Positions 1 through 7,042 of a DNA stretch of 64,000 bases are shown in pieces. The notes beneath the pieces were generated by a model, which did no database searches, was not told the DNA's origin, and saw only the letters and a program-made list of their open reading frames with translations. A program made the translations under genes and the position numbers. The DNA is from CAZSHG01 sp964459995 (GTDB lineage: Bacteria > UBP14 > UBA6098): positions 1 to 64,000 of the forward strand of contig CAYWOR010000003.1 in the NCBI GenBank assembly GCA_964459995.1, given 5' to 3'. Within the stretch, counting starts at the first letter, position 1, and every line of letters starts with the position of its first letter.

Positions 1-49
1 CGCTTTTATCGACATCGCGAAAACCGAGAAAATGAGTTTCTGGAGGTAA
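1..49 (+). CDS. 3' end of an upstream gene (partial)
   Basis: A reading frame open from the window edge ends with TAA at 47-49; its visible tail reads AFIDIAKTEKMSFWR. The stop directly abuts the ATG of the next gene and the GGAGG at 42-46 lies inside it, which is the usual arrangement of co-transcribed genes. Too little is visible to assign a function. Confidence 0.4.
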   Translation, partial: AFIDIAKTEKMSFWR

Positions 50-435
50 ATGATGAGCCAAGTTTTATTTGGTTTTTTCGGGGTAATTCTGGGCGCTCTT
101 ATAGGTCTTATCCCGCTAATGGTTGAATACAAACGCGAGAAGCGACAATATAAAGCGAAAATATATACAGAATTCATTTCTTCTATATCTTGCGCAGACG
201 ACGAAAAAAAACTACTGCAAGGTCTAATGTATTGCTTGTCGGATCAAAACACGTTGTTACTGCAATGGCGGGATTTTATAGGGCGGGAAAGGAAATACAA
301 ACCAACGAAGAAAGCCGTTTATCCTATTCAAAAATAATTAACGCTATGGGGCAAGATTTAAAGATTGCAGAGGATATTGGGACAGAAGATATTACCGCTA
401 TTTTATTCGGCCTTACAACCCCAGGTAGCAACTAA
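50..435 (+). pseudogene. Small membrane protein gene split by a -1 frameshift
   Basis: I do not recognise the family. The first frame (ATG at 50 or, better spaced from the GGAGG at 42-46, ATG at 53) encodes a short N-terminus, one hydrophobic segment at about residues 5-24, then a charged region (EYKREKRQYKAK). After an A8 run at 204-211 this frame goes on only as low-quality sequence to a stop at 337. The -1 frame instead gives a plausible, well-composed C-terminus ending at 435 (for example MAGFYRAGKEIQTNEESR, then IAEDIGTEDITAILFG). Joined at the A run, the product would be about 128 residues: one membrane anchor and a cytoplasmic helix-rich domain. The gene is AT-rich compared with its neighbours. 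It may be a true frameshift, an assembly error in the homopolymer, or slippage on the A-AAA-AAA heptamer, which sits in the correct phase. Confidence 0.5.
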
Positions 436-673
436 TGCCCGTTTGGAGCTTTCTTTGCAAAGCGAGAAGCCGGAGTAAAACAATAAGCCAAGCATAAGGT
501 CGAAGAGATGATATTAAAGAATTACCAAAGGGGGGCGTATAGAAAGAATTGGAGATTCTTGCGTAGAGGGCGTTCGTGAACGCCACGAAAGCGGCATGGT
601 GCCGTAAGTTGTTGTTCATTAACATATTAAAATAAATATGGCTCGGCGTGGCGAGTGAAAATCGCTAAAAATG

Positions 674-883
674 GCTTCCGGGTTCCAATGTGCGTCTCCC
701 GAGAGGCGATATTTTTCTCCCGAGAGCCAATATTTGTCTCCCGAGAGGGTAGTTGAATCTCCCGAGAGGGCAGTTGCGGCTTCCGAGAGCCGAGTCGCGT
801 CTTCCGAGAGGGCAGTCGAGTCTCCCGAGAGCCGAGTCGCGTCTTCCGAAAACGGCCTCGAAGCACCCGAGAACGCTCTTTTT
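674..883. repeat. Ten-unit 21-bp tandem array, core TCTCCCGAGAG
   Basis: Units begin at 674, 695, 716, 737, 758, 779, 800, 821, 842 and 863, spaced exactly 21 bp with no indel. Each has an 11-bp core close to TCTCCCGAGAG, which is nearly palindromic (CTCyCGrGAG), followed by a 10-bp variable part. The five units from 695 to 778 and the one at 821 match the core closely; the end units at 674, 842 and 863 are degenerate. Units from 758 to 841 alternate between two spacer types (GGCAGT.. and CCGAGTCGCG), giving a 42-bp higher-order repeat. It is not a CRISPR: the repeat is too short and there are no long unique spacers. Function unknown. Confidence 0.9.
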
Positions 884-1027
884 GGGAAAAGAGAAATCGA
901 AGCAAAGCTTCTAAAAAAACCACCATCCACAGCTTGAGGTTTGGAACGAGGGAAATTCAACCTCTTTTCTCTCCGCAAACCTCGCGAAAATCCACAAAGA
1001 ATAGACAACAATTCTCGCAAATATCCC

Positions 1028-1057
1028 TTGCAAAATGTTTTTTAATGTCCATTATAT
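1028..1057 (+). promoter_or_regulatory. Possible promoter of the aminotransferase gene
   Basis: TTGCAA at 1028-1033 and TTATAT at 1052-1057 are separated by 18 bp. They lie about 90 bp before the ATG and upstream of the leader hairpin at 1105-1119. Motif match only. Confidence 0.3.
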
Positions 1058-1148
1058 CGGAAAACCGGCGGTAAAGATTATTTACCTCGGATAATGAAGA
1101 GTAATGGAGCTAAGCTCCAGAATTGCAATAACTTAGCAGGAGGTTCTC

Positions 1149-2426
1149 ATGACGTTCATCCCCTACAGTAAAAGAAAATACGAGCCGCTTGGCCCGAAGA
1201 GCAAGAAGATCATCGAACGCGCAAACAAATTCAGCGCGACGAACTATTCGCCCTATCCCTTCGTTGTCGAATCCGCCGAGGGCGCATATCTTATCGACCC
1301 CGACGGCAACAAGGTTCTCGATTTTCTTTCGGCATATTCCGCGGTGCTGACCCACCGGCACAAGGGCGTTATCGACGCCGTCAAGAAGGAGATGGACTCC
1401 GGCTCGGACCTCGTTTCGCGCGCGCTCTACACCTCGCGGTTCGCGGATTTCGTCGAGATAGTTCACGAGATCACCGGCTATGCCCGCGTCCTCCCCAAGA
1501 GCGACGGCGGCTCGGCCACCGACTCGGCACTCAGCGGCCTTCTGATGCACGGCGGGGAGCGCGGTATCGCCAATCCCGAGGTCATCCTCACCAAGGATTA
1601 TTTCCACGGCAGGACATGGATTTTCTCGTCCAACGCCCTCTTCGACCCGGATCAGGCGGGAAGGCGCGTGCCGCGCGCCCCGGGCGTTGTCGTGGTCGAT
1701 GACACCGTCGAGGCCATCGCCAACGCGATCAACGAGAATACGGTCGGGGTGTTCATCGAGCCGCACAAGGGCGAGGGCGGCCCGCTTTTCTCGAACAAGG
1801 ACTATTTCATGGGCATCCGCAAGCTCACCCGCGACAAGGGCATCTTCCTCGGCGCGGACGAGATTCAAACCGGCCTCGGCCGTTGCGGATACTACATGGC
1901 TTGGCAGGAATACGGCGAGGAAGCGCGCCCGGATTTCGTCACCCTCGGCAAAGCCCTCGGCGGCGGCATCATTCCGGTGTCCGCGGTGGTCGGCAACGAC
2001 GACTTCATGCGCATTTACACCCCCGGTTGCGACGGAAGCACCTTCGGCGGCTACCCGCTGGCGAGCGCGGCGGCGGTGGCGGCGCTGGGTTATATCCGCG
2101 ACGAGGGCATCTGCGAGAAGGCTCGCGAGCTGGGCGCTTACTTCGTGAAATCGCTCTCCGGCATCGACAACATCCATGTCGAAAACCGCGGCCTGCTTAT
2201 CCGCGTCGAGATCAAGAACGCCGATTCGGCCAAACCGGCCTGCCTCGAGATGCTTCTCGGCGAGGGCAGAAACCCGCGCGTCTTCATGAAACACGGCCAC
2301 ACCAACGAGGAAACCCGCACGGCCTACACCCGCATCGCCCCGCCCCCCGGCGCGATGACGAAGGCCCTAATCGACGAGGCGGTCGAGAAGACCATCGCCC
2401 CGGTTTTGCGCCAGGCCTCGGAATAG
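1149..2426 (+). CDS. Class III PLP aminotransferase, ornithine aminotransferase-like
   Basis: A 425-residue fold-type I PLP enzyme of the class III aminotransferase family. Visible landmarks are LSAYSAV (residues 60-66, as in ornithine aminotransferases), the cofactor-binding DEIQTGLGR (D237 to R245), the Schiff-base lysine in TLGKALGGG (K268), and GSTFGGYPLAS (296-306). These features and the length favour ornithine--oxo-acid transaminase (RocD type), which converts ornithine and 2-oxoglutarate to glutamate semialdehyde and glutamate. Acetylornithine or lysine 6-aminotransferase is less likely but not excluded. The start is fixed by AGGAGG at 1138-1143, 5 nt before the ATG. The gene is strikingly GC-rich at third positions compared with nearby genes, which could mean strong expression or recent acquisition. 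It is monocistronic, ending in a strong terminator. Confidence 0.8.
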   Translation: MTFIPYSKRKYEPLGPKSKKIIERANKFSATNYSPYPFVVESAEGAYLIDPDGNKVLDFLSAYSAVLTHRHKGVIDAVKKEMDSGSDLVSRALYTSRFADFVEIVHEITGYARVLPKSDGGSATDSALSGLLMHGGERGIANPEVILTKDYFHGRTWIFSSNALFDPDQAGRRVPRAPGVVVVDDTVEAIANAINENTVGVFIEPHKGEGGPLFSNKDYFMGIRKLTRDKGIFLGADEIQTGLGRCGYYMAWQEYGEEARPDFVTLGKALGGGIIPVSAVVGNDDFMRIYTPGCDGSTFGGYPLASAAAVAALGYIRDEGICEKARELGAYFVKSLSGIDNIHVENRGLLIRVEIKNADSAKPACLEMLLGEGRNPRVFMKHGHTNEETRTAYTRIAPPPGAMTKALIDEAVEKTIAPVLRQASE

Positions 2427-2445
2427 TCTATTTTCAAACGACAAC

Positions 2446-2479
2446 AAAAGGCCGCCTTCGGAAAGAGGGCGGCCTTTTT
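2446..2479. terminator. Strong bidirectional intrinsic terminator
   Basis: AAAAGGCCGCC pairs perfectly with GGCGGCCTTTT (11 bp, extended by three more pairs around a GGAAA loop). The A and T tracts on both sides let it act for the aminotransferase gene (+) and for the convergent gene ending at 2527 (-). A near-identical copy lies at 4397-4433. Confidence 0.9.
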
Positions 2480-2526
2480 ATTGCGTTTATGCCCATATTT
2501 TGGGGATTATTACGCAAAATTATGCC

Positions 2527-3885
2527 TTATTTTAGGTAAACAACCCGTTTTGTAACCTCCGAGCCGCCGATTTTCGCGCGAACGAGATAAACGCCCGAAC
2601 AGATGTTGTCGTCCGGCGACCAGATGGTTTCGTAGGGGAGACCCTTGTGGTCTCCCGTTGTGCGGGAGGGGACAAGCCCCTCCCCTACGGAGATGTTATC
2701 GACCATTCTCCCGTTCATATCGAAAATCTCGATTTCCGCACCCTCCGGCGCGGCGGCAGTGCCGCTTCCAATTTGCTCACCGCTTCGCGATTCGCTTCCG
2801 AAGTCGAGGCTTATCGTGATAGATGAATTGAAGGGGTTCGGAGAAATCGACATGGAGGAGAATAAGGGCATTTGAGGACTTTCCGCGACATCCAAAGTGC
2901 CTCTCGCGAGGATGACGACGCCCGGCGAAGGGAAAAGCTCATAATAACCTAAGAAAACAGTGTCGTTTCGAGCCGCTATAGCATTAGCACCTCTCCATCC
3001 AGCTAGAATGTCTTCTCCAATAATGACAGGTGTCGTTGGGTCGGTGAGGTCCACAACTAAAAGGTCACCGCGAAGGGTATCTCTCCATTTCGGGTTAGCC
3101 ATGTATGCGGTATCGTTGATTATTGTGCACCAGTCTCCCCAAGGATCCTCACCTGGAACCGATGGAACGACCGAAACCAATATCGGAGCTAATGGATCAG
3201 CGATATTCAACACACCGCCTCCAAGAAAAATCAATGTGTCATCGATGGCGCGCACACCCCATAATTTAACTGAATCGGCAAATGTATGGATGCCGAGCGA
3301 AAGGGGGGCTGTTGGAACGGAAATATCGAAAAGAAAAACCCTGTTAGAATGCTCTGATTCGAAAACAAGTATATCTCCGGCTTTTGTAACGTCTTGAATT
3401 ATGTCGAGACAACTCTCAAACCCTAAAACGACCGGTGCGAGAATATCCGAGAAATCCACCATTATCCAGTTATTCCAACTAACTATTGCGACGGTATCGC
3501 TCCAATGAGTAGCGGCATACATATGATCGGCAGTTACCGACACAGAATCGAGGAATACCGGCGACAGGGGATTCGATATGTCATAACGAGACAAAACATT
3601 ATCGATAACGAGAAGTGTATCCCCGTATAGGAAAAGGTCGGCGGAGTAGTTAGCATGCCCATGCAGAGACGGCATTGAGACGACGAGATAGGGTGCAGTG
3701 GGATTGCTGATATTCGCAATAAAAACCCCACCGCTTCCGTTGGAAGCATAGAGTAACGAATCGTCAAGCACAATGGCGGTAACGGAATCACCCTCTGCAA
3801 CCGTTCCGACTACATGAAAATCAAGCCATCCATAAACCGTTCCGATGGCGATAAACACAAGGAAAAGAATCGCTAACATTTTCAT
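2527..3885 (-). CDS. Secreted LVIVD-type beta-propeller protein with C-terminal sorting domain
   Basis: A 452-residue exported protein. A signal peptide covers roughly residues 1-19, followed by repeats of the type 'YASNGSGGVFIANISNPTAP', the pattern of LVIVD beta-propeller repeats in surface proteins. The last 100 residues form a type IX-like sorting domain: SISPNPFNSSITI, then IEIFDMNGRMV, then SGVYLVRAKIGG and KRVVYLK. Export to the cell surface is inferred from that domain. Oddities: an extra stretch containing GLVPSRTTGDHKGLPY lies between the NGR strand and the final strands, encoded by an inverted-repeat element at 2631-2690, and another unusual insert (about SESRSGEQIGSGTAAAPEG) precedes the IEIFD strand. 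The gene converges on the aminotransferase gene and shares its terminator. Substrate or partner unknown. Confidence 0.75.
   Translation of the reverse strand: MKMLAILFLVFIAIGTVYGWLDFHVVGTVAEGDSVTAIVLDDSLLYASNGSGGVFIANISNPTAPYLVVSMPSLHGHANYSADLFLYGDTLLVIDNVLSRYDISNPLSPVFLDSVSVTADHMYAATHWSDTVAIVSWNNWIMVDFSDILAPVVLGFESCLDIIQDVTKAGDILVFESEHSNRVFLFDISVPTAPLSLGIHTFADSVKLWGVRAIDDTLIFLGGGVLNIADPLAPILVSVVPSVPGEDPWGDWCTIINDTAYMANPKWRDTLRGDLLVVDLTDPTTPVIIGEDILAGWRGANAIAARNDTVFLGYYELFPSPGVVILARGTLDVAESPQMPLFSSMSISPNPFNSSITISLDFGSESRSGEQIGSGTAAAPEGAEIEIFDMNGRMVDNISVGEGLVPSRTTGDHKGLPYETIWSPDDNICSGVYLVRAKIGGSEVTKRVVYLK
2631..2690. repeat. Dispersed inverted-repeat element inside a coding region
   Basis: The ends GTAGGGGAG (2632-2640) and CTCCCCTAC (from 2680) are inverted copies. 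The inner part carries GACCCTTGTGGTC-like sequence. Read on the minus strand it encodes GEGLVPSRTTGDHKGLPY, a peptide I recognise as the translation of a repeat found between genes in many bacterial genomes. Here it is in frame in the sorting domain of the 2527-3885 gene. Confidence 0.7.
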
Positions 3886-3983
3886 AGTATTCCTCTCTTT
3901 CCTCTCGTTCCTCCGCTCAGCGAGGGAACAATGGTTTTGACGCTCCGCGTCGTATCGTTTTTGTTATTCGTGCCCGCCTCGTT

Positions 3984-4063
3984 GTCATTTCGAGCCGAGG
4001 GGGGAAATCTTTTTGGGGTATCGAGGAGACTGCCGCATCGCCAAACTTGCTCCTCGCAATGAC
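3984..4063. repeat. Dispersed intergenic element with GTCATT..CGAG / CTCG.AATGAC ends
   Basis: The element opens with GTCATTTCGAGCCGAG and closes with CTCCTCGCAATGAC, imperfect inverted ends. In translation it gives the familiar HCEEQ...PPSARNDN pattern seen for a mobile-like repeat in many bacterial genomes. It lies just upstream of the 3885 gene start. Confidence 0.6.
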
Positions 4064-4300
4064 GGACGTGGGGCGGGATAATTCTCGTCGGTCTAATGCC
4101 TCTTCCGAAATGGCAGAGGCGGCGCTCGGTTTTTGCAGGGGTGGTATTTTTTCTTTTCCCGCTCATGGTAATTTAAACTTAGGTTAATATTTGCTCTTGT
4201 CAAGGAAAAAGTGAAAAGAGAATCATATTTTAAGAATGGTGATGCTGATTATCGGAGGTGAGCACTCCGCCGTTATGTCGCCGGGGATGAAGTTCTGAGT

Positions 4301-4377
4301 GCGCGATGACGAAGGCGCTTATCGACGAGGCGGTCGAGAAGACCATCGCCCCGGTTCTGAAACAGGCCTCGGAATAG
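4301..4377 (+). pseudogene. Remnant of the aminotransferase 3' end
   Basis: Positions 4306-4377 encode MTKALIDEAVEKTIAPVL followed by KQASE and a stop, matching the last 23 codons of the gene ending at 2426 except for one R to K change. The similarity goes on through the downstream terminator. Within the codons the two copies differ at six bases, mostly at synonymous positions. Upstream of about 4301 the similarity stops, so no promoter or catalytic part is present. Confidence 0.85.
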
Positions 4378-4396
4378 GCTATTTTCAAACGATAAC

Positions 4397-4433
4397 AAAA
4401 GGCCGCCTTCGCGCAGAGGGCGGCCTTTTGTTT
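4397..4433. terminator. Second copy of the GGCCGCC terminator
   Basis: AAAAGGCCGCC pairs with GGCGGCCTTTT, followed by TGTTTT. It is the duplicated form of the terminator at 2446-2479, with a different loop. It lies 17 bp past the end of the minus-strand gene 4450-6000 and can serve it from the opposite direction. Confidence 0.85.
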
Positions 4434-4449
4434 TGCCTGAGATTCGGGA

Positions 4450-6000
4450 TTAGTCCCTTTCTAACACCATTATCCCCCAGTCGCGATCGGCGATATAGAG
4501 GATGTTCCCATCAGGAGCCGCGGAATAGCTATACATGCCGTCTATCTCCTGCACAGATACGGGATTTGCGGGGTTTGAGACATCGTAAACTTTCGTGCCG
4601 CCGGAACCATAGGAGACATAGCAGTAATTGCCCTGAATCCTTACCTTTTGCGCGCTTCCAACCTGCGGATTATCACGCCCGACAATCAGCGGCGATGTCG
4701 GATCGGCATAATCGATAATCACAAACCCGCCAATTCCATCGGCAACATAGCAGTAATGCCCTCTCGCGACGCATTTTTCGGCCTCGCCGGGAGTATCGAC
4801 CCATCCAAGCTGGACAGAAGGATTGTCGAGGTGAATTATGTAAACTCCGCGATTCCCTGTCGCTATAAACATGAAGCTGTCGCATAGCGCGATTCCATAG
4901 GTGTATCCTTGTGATATAAAACGCCCTCGCGAAGATACCGACTGATATATAGTATCGCTCAAATCGAAGATAAACGCGCCGTCGTCGTAATCCGCAATCG
5001 CCATAAAAAGGCTGTCATGATACCATATGCCCGCCACATCCTGATTCTTGCGCCCCCATATCCCCGACCAGTCCGACCAGATTGGCGCTGTGGGGATTGT
5101 TGCTTTGTAAAAGAGCACCGGATGCGTTCCGCGATAATCGGAAACAACTACCCATTTACTGACGGAATCCGCCCAAATCGAACGGTTTATATCCTGCCCG
5201 GATGGCTCATCCCAGCGAATAGGTCGCGGATTGCGGGGGTCGGTTCTGTCGCAGATTAGGAATCCCGCATGCCCGTCGCCGACATAAAGGGCATCCATAA
5301 AGGGAAGAACATCGCGAGGATTCGCGCGGGTGTGCATCGTGTCTATAATCCTATATGGATACTGCGCGACCTCGAAACAGAGCGTATCCGACCACCTTCC
5401 GAACTCCGTTTCTTCCGCATATCGAGTGCCGACAGTCCAGCAATAGTTGCCGTTGAAAAACGGAACATTGGCTTTGGTAGAACTGCTGAATTGCACATAG
5501 TCGAAAACTATCTGCGAGGGGTCGTCCTCGTTCCAGACCTTAATATTATAGCCATTTGCTTGCGGGAAATAGCGCCAATCGAAATAAACGCGAGTGTCAT
5601 TTATTACCCTTCCCTGCGGCGGAACACTCAATAGAACCACCAGCGAAAGGTGAAAACTCATAGTGTCGGAGCAATATATATCGCGGTCGCCGTCGCGGAC
5701 ACAAACCGCCCAATCGTAAGAGCCGTCGGAAAGTTCATAATCGACTCTGTAGCTCGAACCGCGTGTAATATCATCGATTATCGGCTCGGATTCCCCGCCC
5801 CGCCAAAGTAGGACACGATAATAGCTATGTCCGGGGAATGGCGCCCAGTTCAGATTGCTCGACAAAGCGATGAGAACTTCATCGCTCTCCGGCCAGCTAA
5901 GCTGAACCGCGAGCGATTCCTCGGGCGGAAGTGTTCTTTTCGAACACCCACCTATCATGGCGATAATAATTGTGATTATAGCAACAATTTTGTATTTCAT
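4450..6000 (-). CDS. Lipoprotein with Ig-like and LVIVD beta-propeller domains
   Basis: A 516-residue lipoprotein: the signal sequence ends in MIGGC, giving lipidated Cys19. Residues about 30-210 look like two Ig/fibronectin-type modules (for example LNWAPFPGHSYYRVLLW). Residues about 215-516 are LVIVD-type propeller repeats such as YVADGIGGFVIIDYADPTSP and YDVSNPANPVSV. Unlike the related propeller protein at 2527-3885, it is anchored by lipid and has no sorting domain. It follows the barrel gene ending at 6008 by only 7 bp, so the two are probably co-transcribed, and a lipoprotein-barrel partnership is possible. Its ligand is unknown. Confidence 0.75.
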   Translation of the reverse strand: MKYKIVAIITIIIAMIGGCSKRTLPPEESLAVQLSWPESDEVLIALSSNLNWAPFPGHSYYRVLLWRGGESEPIIDDITRGSSYRVDYELSDGSYDWAVCVRDGDRDIYCSDTMSFHLSLVVLLSVPPQGRVINDTRVYFDWRYFPQANGYNIKVWNEDDPSQIVFDYVQFSSSTKANVPFFNGNYCWTVGTRYAEETEFGRWSDTLCFEVAQYPYRIIDTMHTRANPRDVLPFMDALYVGDGHAGFLICDRTDPRNPRPIRWDEPSGQDINRSIWADSVSKWVVVSDYRGTHPVLFYKATIPTAPIWSDWSGIWGRKNQDVAGIWYHDSLFMAIADYDDGAFIFDLSDTIYQSVSSRGRFISQGYTYGIALCDSFMFIATGNRGVYIIHLDNPSVQLGWVDTPGEAEKCVARGHYCYVADGIGGFVIIDYADPTSPLIVGRDNPQVGSAQKVRIQGNYCYVSYGSGGTKVYDVSNPANPVSVQEIDGMYSYSAAPDGNILYIADRDWGIMVLERD

Positions 6001-6007
6001 ATTGCTC

Positions 6008-7042
6008 CTAACGGAACGAATAATCGGCTTTTACCGAGAATATCGACCGGTTGTAATCTTTCAAAGGGCTTATGTCATAATATGGAGTATCTGTAATGCG
6101 TATTGTGTGTGTGTAATTCGCCGTTATTCGAATTTTACTGGATAAATCCCATCGAACAAAAGGCGAAAAATCCGCTCTACGGTCGCGTCTTGCGACATGA
6201 AGATAATCGAGATGGAAACCTTTTTCGCTGGTATAAAACCTCTGCGAAATGTCGATAGTCGCGCCGAGAAGGAACCTCTCCCCCGCGATTTCAACCCCTC
6301 TCGAAAAATATGACTCTATTCTGTCTTCGTTGTAAGATATATCGGTCTTACGTGAGCTTTCGGCAGTCTGACCATCGATATCGAACGCCCTCGCGGCATA
6401 CATTTGATACGCATATGCGATTTTCGTATATACCGGCCCGCTCCAGCGCCAAGCAAGTCCGACGCGATAACTAGCGCCATCGTATTCGGGAAAATTATCG
6501 TTATAAAGCGAATATCCATATTCGAAATCTATCCCTGCGGAATGCTTGTCAATAATATCACGCCGGATTTCGACGCCTCCGCGGTAAGCGTCATAAACAG
6601 CCCATACCGGTGGAGAGTTCGTTAAATCGACATCATTATAAATACTCGTGGCGAACCCGAAAACGAATTTCCCATAAATTGAGCTTTGCCAAGACCTTCG
6701 CTGAAAACTCAAAGTCGGTTTTATATAATGATACGAACAATCGGGATTGTAAACATATCCGGCATATTGATAAAATACAGAAGCTTCCGAGCGCACCCGT
6801 TTGATTAGAAATCTGTATCCTATCTCACCTCCGGCCTTCGCGAAAATATCGTCGTAGGCTTCCATGTTCATATAATACGGGTCGCCCGCCTCGAAAGCTT
6901 CTTTTTGGGACTCGGAAAGAATCCCCATGTTAGAATCATAGCCCGTATCGAGAAAGACATTGCCGCGCAAACCTTTCCACTGAGCCGCGCAAAAGCTCGA
7001 CAGAAGCAAAACAAGGGCTATTATTATGGCTTTTTTAATCAA
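6008..7042 (-). CDS. Outer-membrane beta-barrel protein
   Basis: A 344-residue protein with a signal peptide (about residues 1-19, ending SFCAAQ) and then alternating amphipathic strands rich in Tyr, Trp and Arg, closing with FSVKADYSFR. A C-terminal aromatic-X pattern ending near Phe is typical of outer-membrane barrels. The start codon is TTG, overlapping the TGA stop of the amidase gene (TTGA), which suggests translational coupling. No named family is recognised; transport or structural roles are both possible. It sits between a cell-wall amidase and a lipoprotein, an envelope-related setting. Confidence 0.65.
   Translation of the reverse strand: MIKKAIIIALVLLLSSFCAAQWKGLRGNVFLDTGYDSNMGILSESQKEAFEAGDPYYMNMEAYDDIFAKAGGEIGYRFLIKRVRSEASVFYQYAGYVYNPDCSYHYIKPTLSFQRRSWQSSIYGKFVFGFATSIYNDVDLTNSPPVWAVYDAYRGGVEIRRDIIDKHSAGIDFEYGYSLYNDNFPEYDGASYRVGLAWRWSGPVYTKIAYAYQMYAARAFDIDGQTAESSRKTDISYNEDRIESYFSRGVEIAGERFLLGATIDISQRFYTSEKGFHLDYLHVARRDRRADFSPFVRWDLSSKIRITANYTHTIRITDTPYYDISPLKDYNRSIFSVKADYSFR

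Larger units (their letters stand above)
436..1148. other. Intergenic region with hairpins and a 21-bp repeat array
   Basis: No credible gene is visible. From left to right it holds an inverted repeat GGCGTTC-GT-GAACGCC at 569-584, the 21-bp array at 674-883, a small stem GAAGC-AAA-GCTTC near 899-911, a possible promoter at 1028-1057 and a stem TGGAGC-TAA-GCTCCA at 1105-1119 in the presumed leader of the aminotransferase gene. Open frames across the array are by-products of its 21-bp (seven-codon) period. Confidence 0.6.
3886..4449. other. Intergenic region with a dispersed repeat, gene remnant and terminator
   Basis: This 564-bp gap separates the starts and ends of two minus-strand propeller genes. 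It contains a dispersed inverted-repeat element (3984-4063), AT-rich DNA around 4160-4240 that may carry the promoter of the 3885 gene, a stem CGGAG/CTCCG near 4254-4270, a remnant of the aminotransferase 3' end (4301-4377) and a terminator (4397-4433). No intact gene is seen. Confidence 0.6.

Noticed and set aside
674..883. CRISPR array
   Set aside because: The repeated core is 11 bp and the spacers 10 bp; CRISPR repeats are about 23-47 bp with unique spacers of about 30 bp. No cas gene is nearby.
899..920. Terminator after the first array
   Set aside because: The stem GAAGC/GCTTC is followed by A residues on the plus strand and preceded by T on the minus strand, which is the wrong polarity for both.
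1110..2300. 396-codon open frame antisense to the aminotransferase gene
   Set aside because: High GC3 in the real gene removes stop codons on the other strand. The aminotransferase frame has all catalytic motifs.
3984..4063. Part of a coding gene (94 codons open on the minus strand)
   Set aside because: The translation is the well-known by-product of a dispersed intergenic repeat, and there is no upstream start signal.
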